Below are positions 63,941 through 64,000 of a stretch of DNA of 64,000 nt, piece after piece. Position 1 is the first letter of the stretch, and every line of letters begins with the position of its first letter. The position numbers were made by a program, and so were the translations under genes. The stretch comes from Roseovarius sp. S88. Lineage in GTDB: Bacteria; Pseudomonadota; Alphaproteobacteria; Rhodobacterales; Rhodobacteraceae. The notes under the pieces were generated by a model that made no database searches, had not been told where the DNA came from, and saw only the letters and a list, made by a program, of their open reading frames with translations. The stretch is from positions 1,529,501 to 1,593,500 of the forward strand of contig NZ_CP146069.1 of assembly GCF_037023735.1 (NCBI RefSeq), written 5' to 3'.

Positions 63941-64000
63941 GTGCCTACTATTTCTATGACTGTGAACGGCAGGGATGTGTCTGGTGACGTCGAAGGACGC
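63941..64000 (+). CDS. CoxS-type iron-sulfur subunit of a molybdenum hydroxylase, partial
   Basis: Only the first 20 codons are in the window. The GTG start at 63941 is preceded by GGGAGGGGG. The encoded VPTISMTVNGRDVSGDVEGR is the normal start of the [2Fe-2S] subunit (CoxS/CutS) of CO-dehydrogenase-like or heterocycle hydroxylases. Right after CoxG it predicts that a three-subunit enzyme continues beyond the window. Confidence 0.75.
   Translation, partial: MPTISMTVNGRDVSGDVEGR

Overview
The window looks like a chromosomal or megaplasmid segment from a marine alphaproteobacterium of the Roseobacter group (Rhodobacteraceae). This is inferred from the GC-rich coding, the abundance of TRAP and TTT transporters, a succinoglycan-type exopolysaccharide locus with several sulfotransferases, and catabolic islands for small organic acids and methylated compounds. 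No rRNA, tRNA, CRISPR array, intact insertion sequence or replication origin was seen. Nothing could be searched against a database, so all family calls rest on motifs and overall sequence character.

Layout. (1) 1-6.9 kb: a minus-strand operon of a tripartite tricarboxylate (TTT) transporter (tctABC type), a SauS-type acylating aldehyde dehydrogenase and an acyl-CoA ligase cut by the window edge, with a divergent LacI regulator. It fits uptake and CoA activation of sulfoacetate or a similar acid. (2) 7.2-22.8 kb: an exopolysaccharide locus with an ExoP-type chain-length protein, ExoY-type initiating transferase, ExoA/ExoM-like and other glycosyltransferases, ExoQ-type polymerase, flippase, pyruvyl transferase, secreted GH16 lyase/hydrolase and three sulfotransferases. 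It predicts a sulfated, pyruvylated succinoglycan-like polymer. (3) 22.9-29.4 kb: malonate utilisation (GntR regulator, TRAP transporter, malonyl-CoA decarboxylase, malonyl-CoA synthetase). (4) 29.4-32.6 kb: a TAXI-type TRAP transporter of unknown substrate. (5) 32.8-40.2 kb: RpiR regulator, N-formylglutamate amidohydrolase-like enzyme, TRAP transporter with a frameshifted binding protein, glutamine-synthetase-like ligase and iron alcohol dehydrogenase. The pathway is not recognised. (6) 40.6-44.5 kb: a TonB/ExbB/ExbD/ExbD energising operon with a small secreted protein and a tyrosine-phosphatase-like protein.

(7) 44.6-46.9 kb: a Dnr-type Crp/Fnr regulator, then a scar where a truncated flavodoxin gene and a truncated acetyltransferase gene meet head to head, then a LysR regulator. 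(8) 47.1-64 kb: a long plus-strand island. In order it has a GlxA-type AraC regulator, an acetoacetyl-CoA-synthetase-like ligase, thiolase plus DUF35 partner, MaoC hydratase, MFS carrier, MetV-like and MetF proteins, an ABC transporter with a TorT-like binding protein, a glycine-betaine-type binding protein with no permease, a GcvT/DmdA-like methyltransferase, CoxG and the start of a CoxS-type iron-sulfur subunit. Together these suggest uptake, folate-dependent demethylation, hydroxylation and CoA-dependent breakdown of a methylated, probably nitrogen-containing compound. This is the best candidate in the window for an undescribed pathway.

A recurring structural pattern is that five transporter binding-protein genes from three different transporter classes are each followed immediately by a strong RNA hairpin inside the operon.
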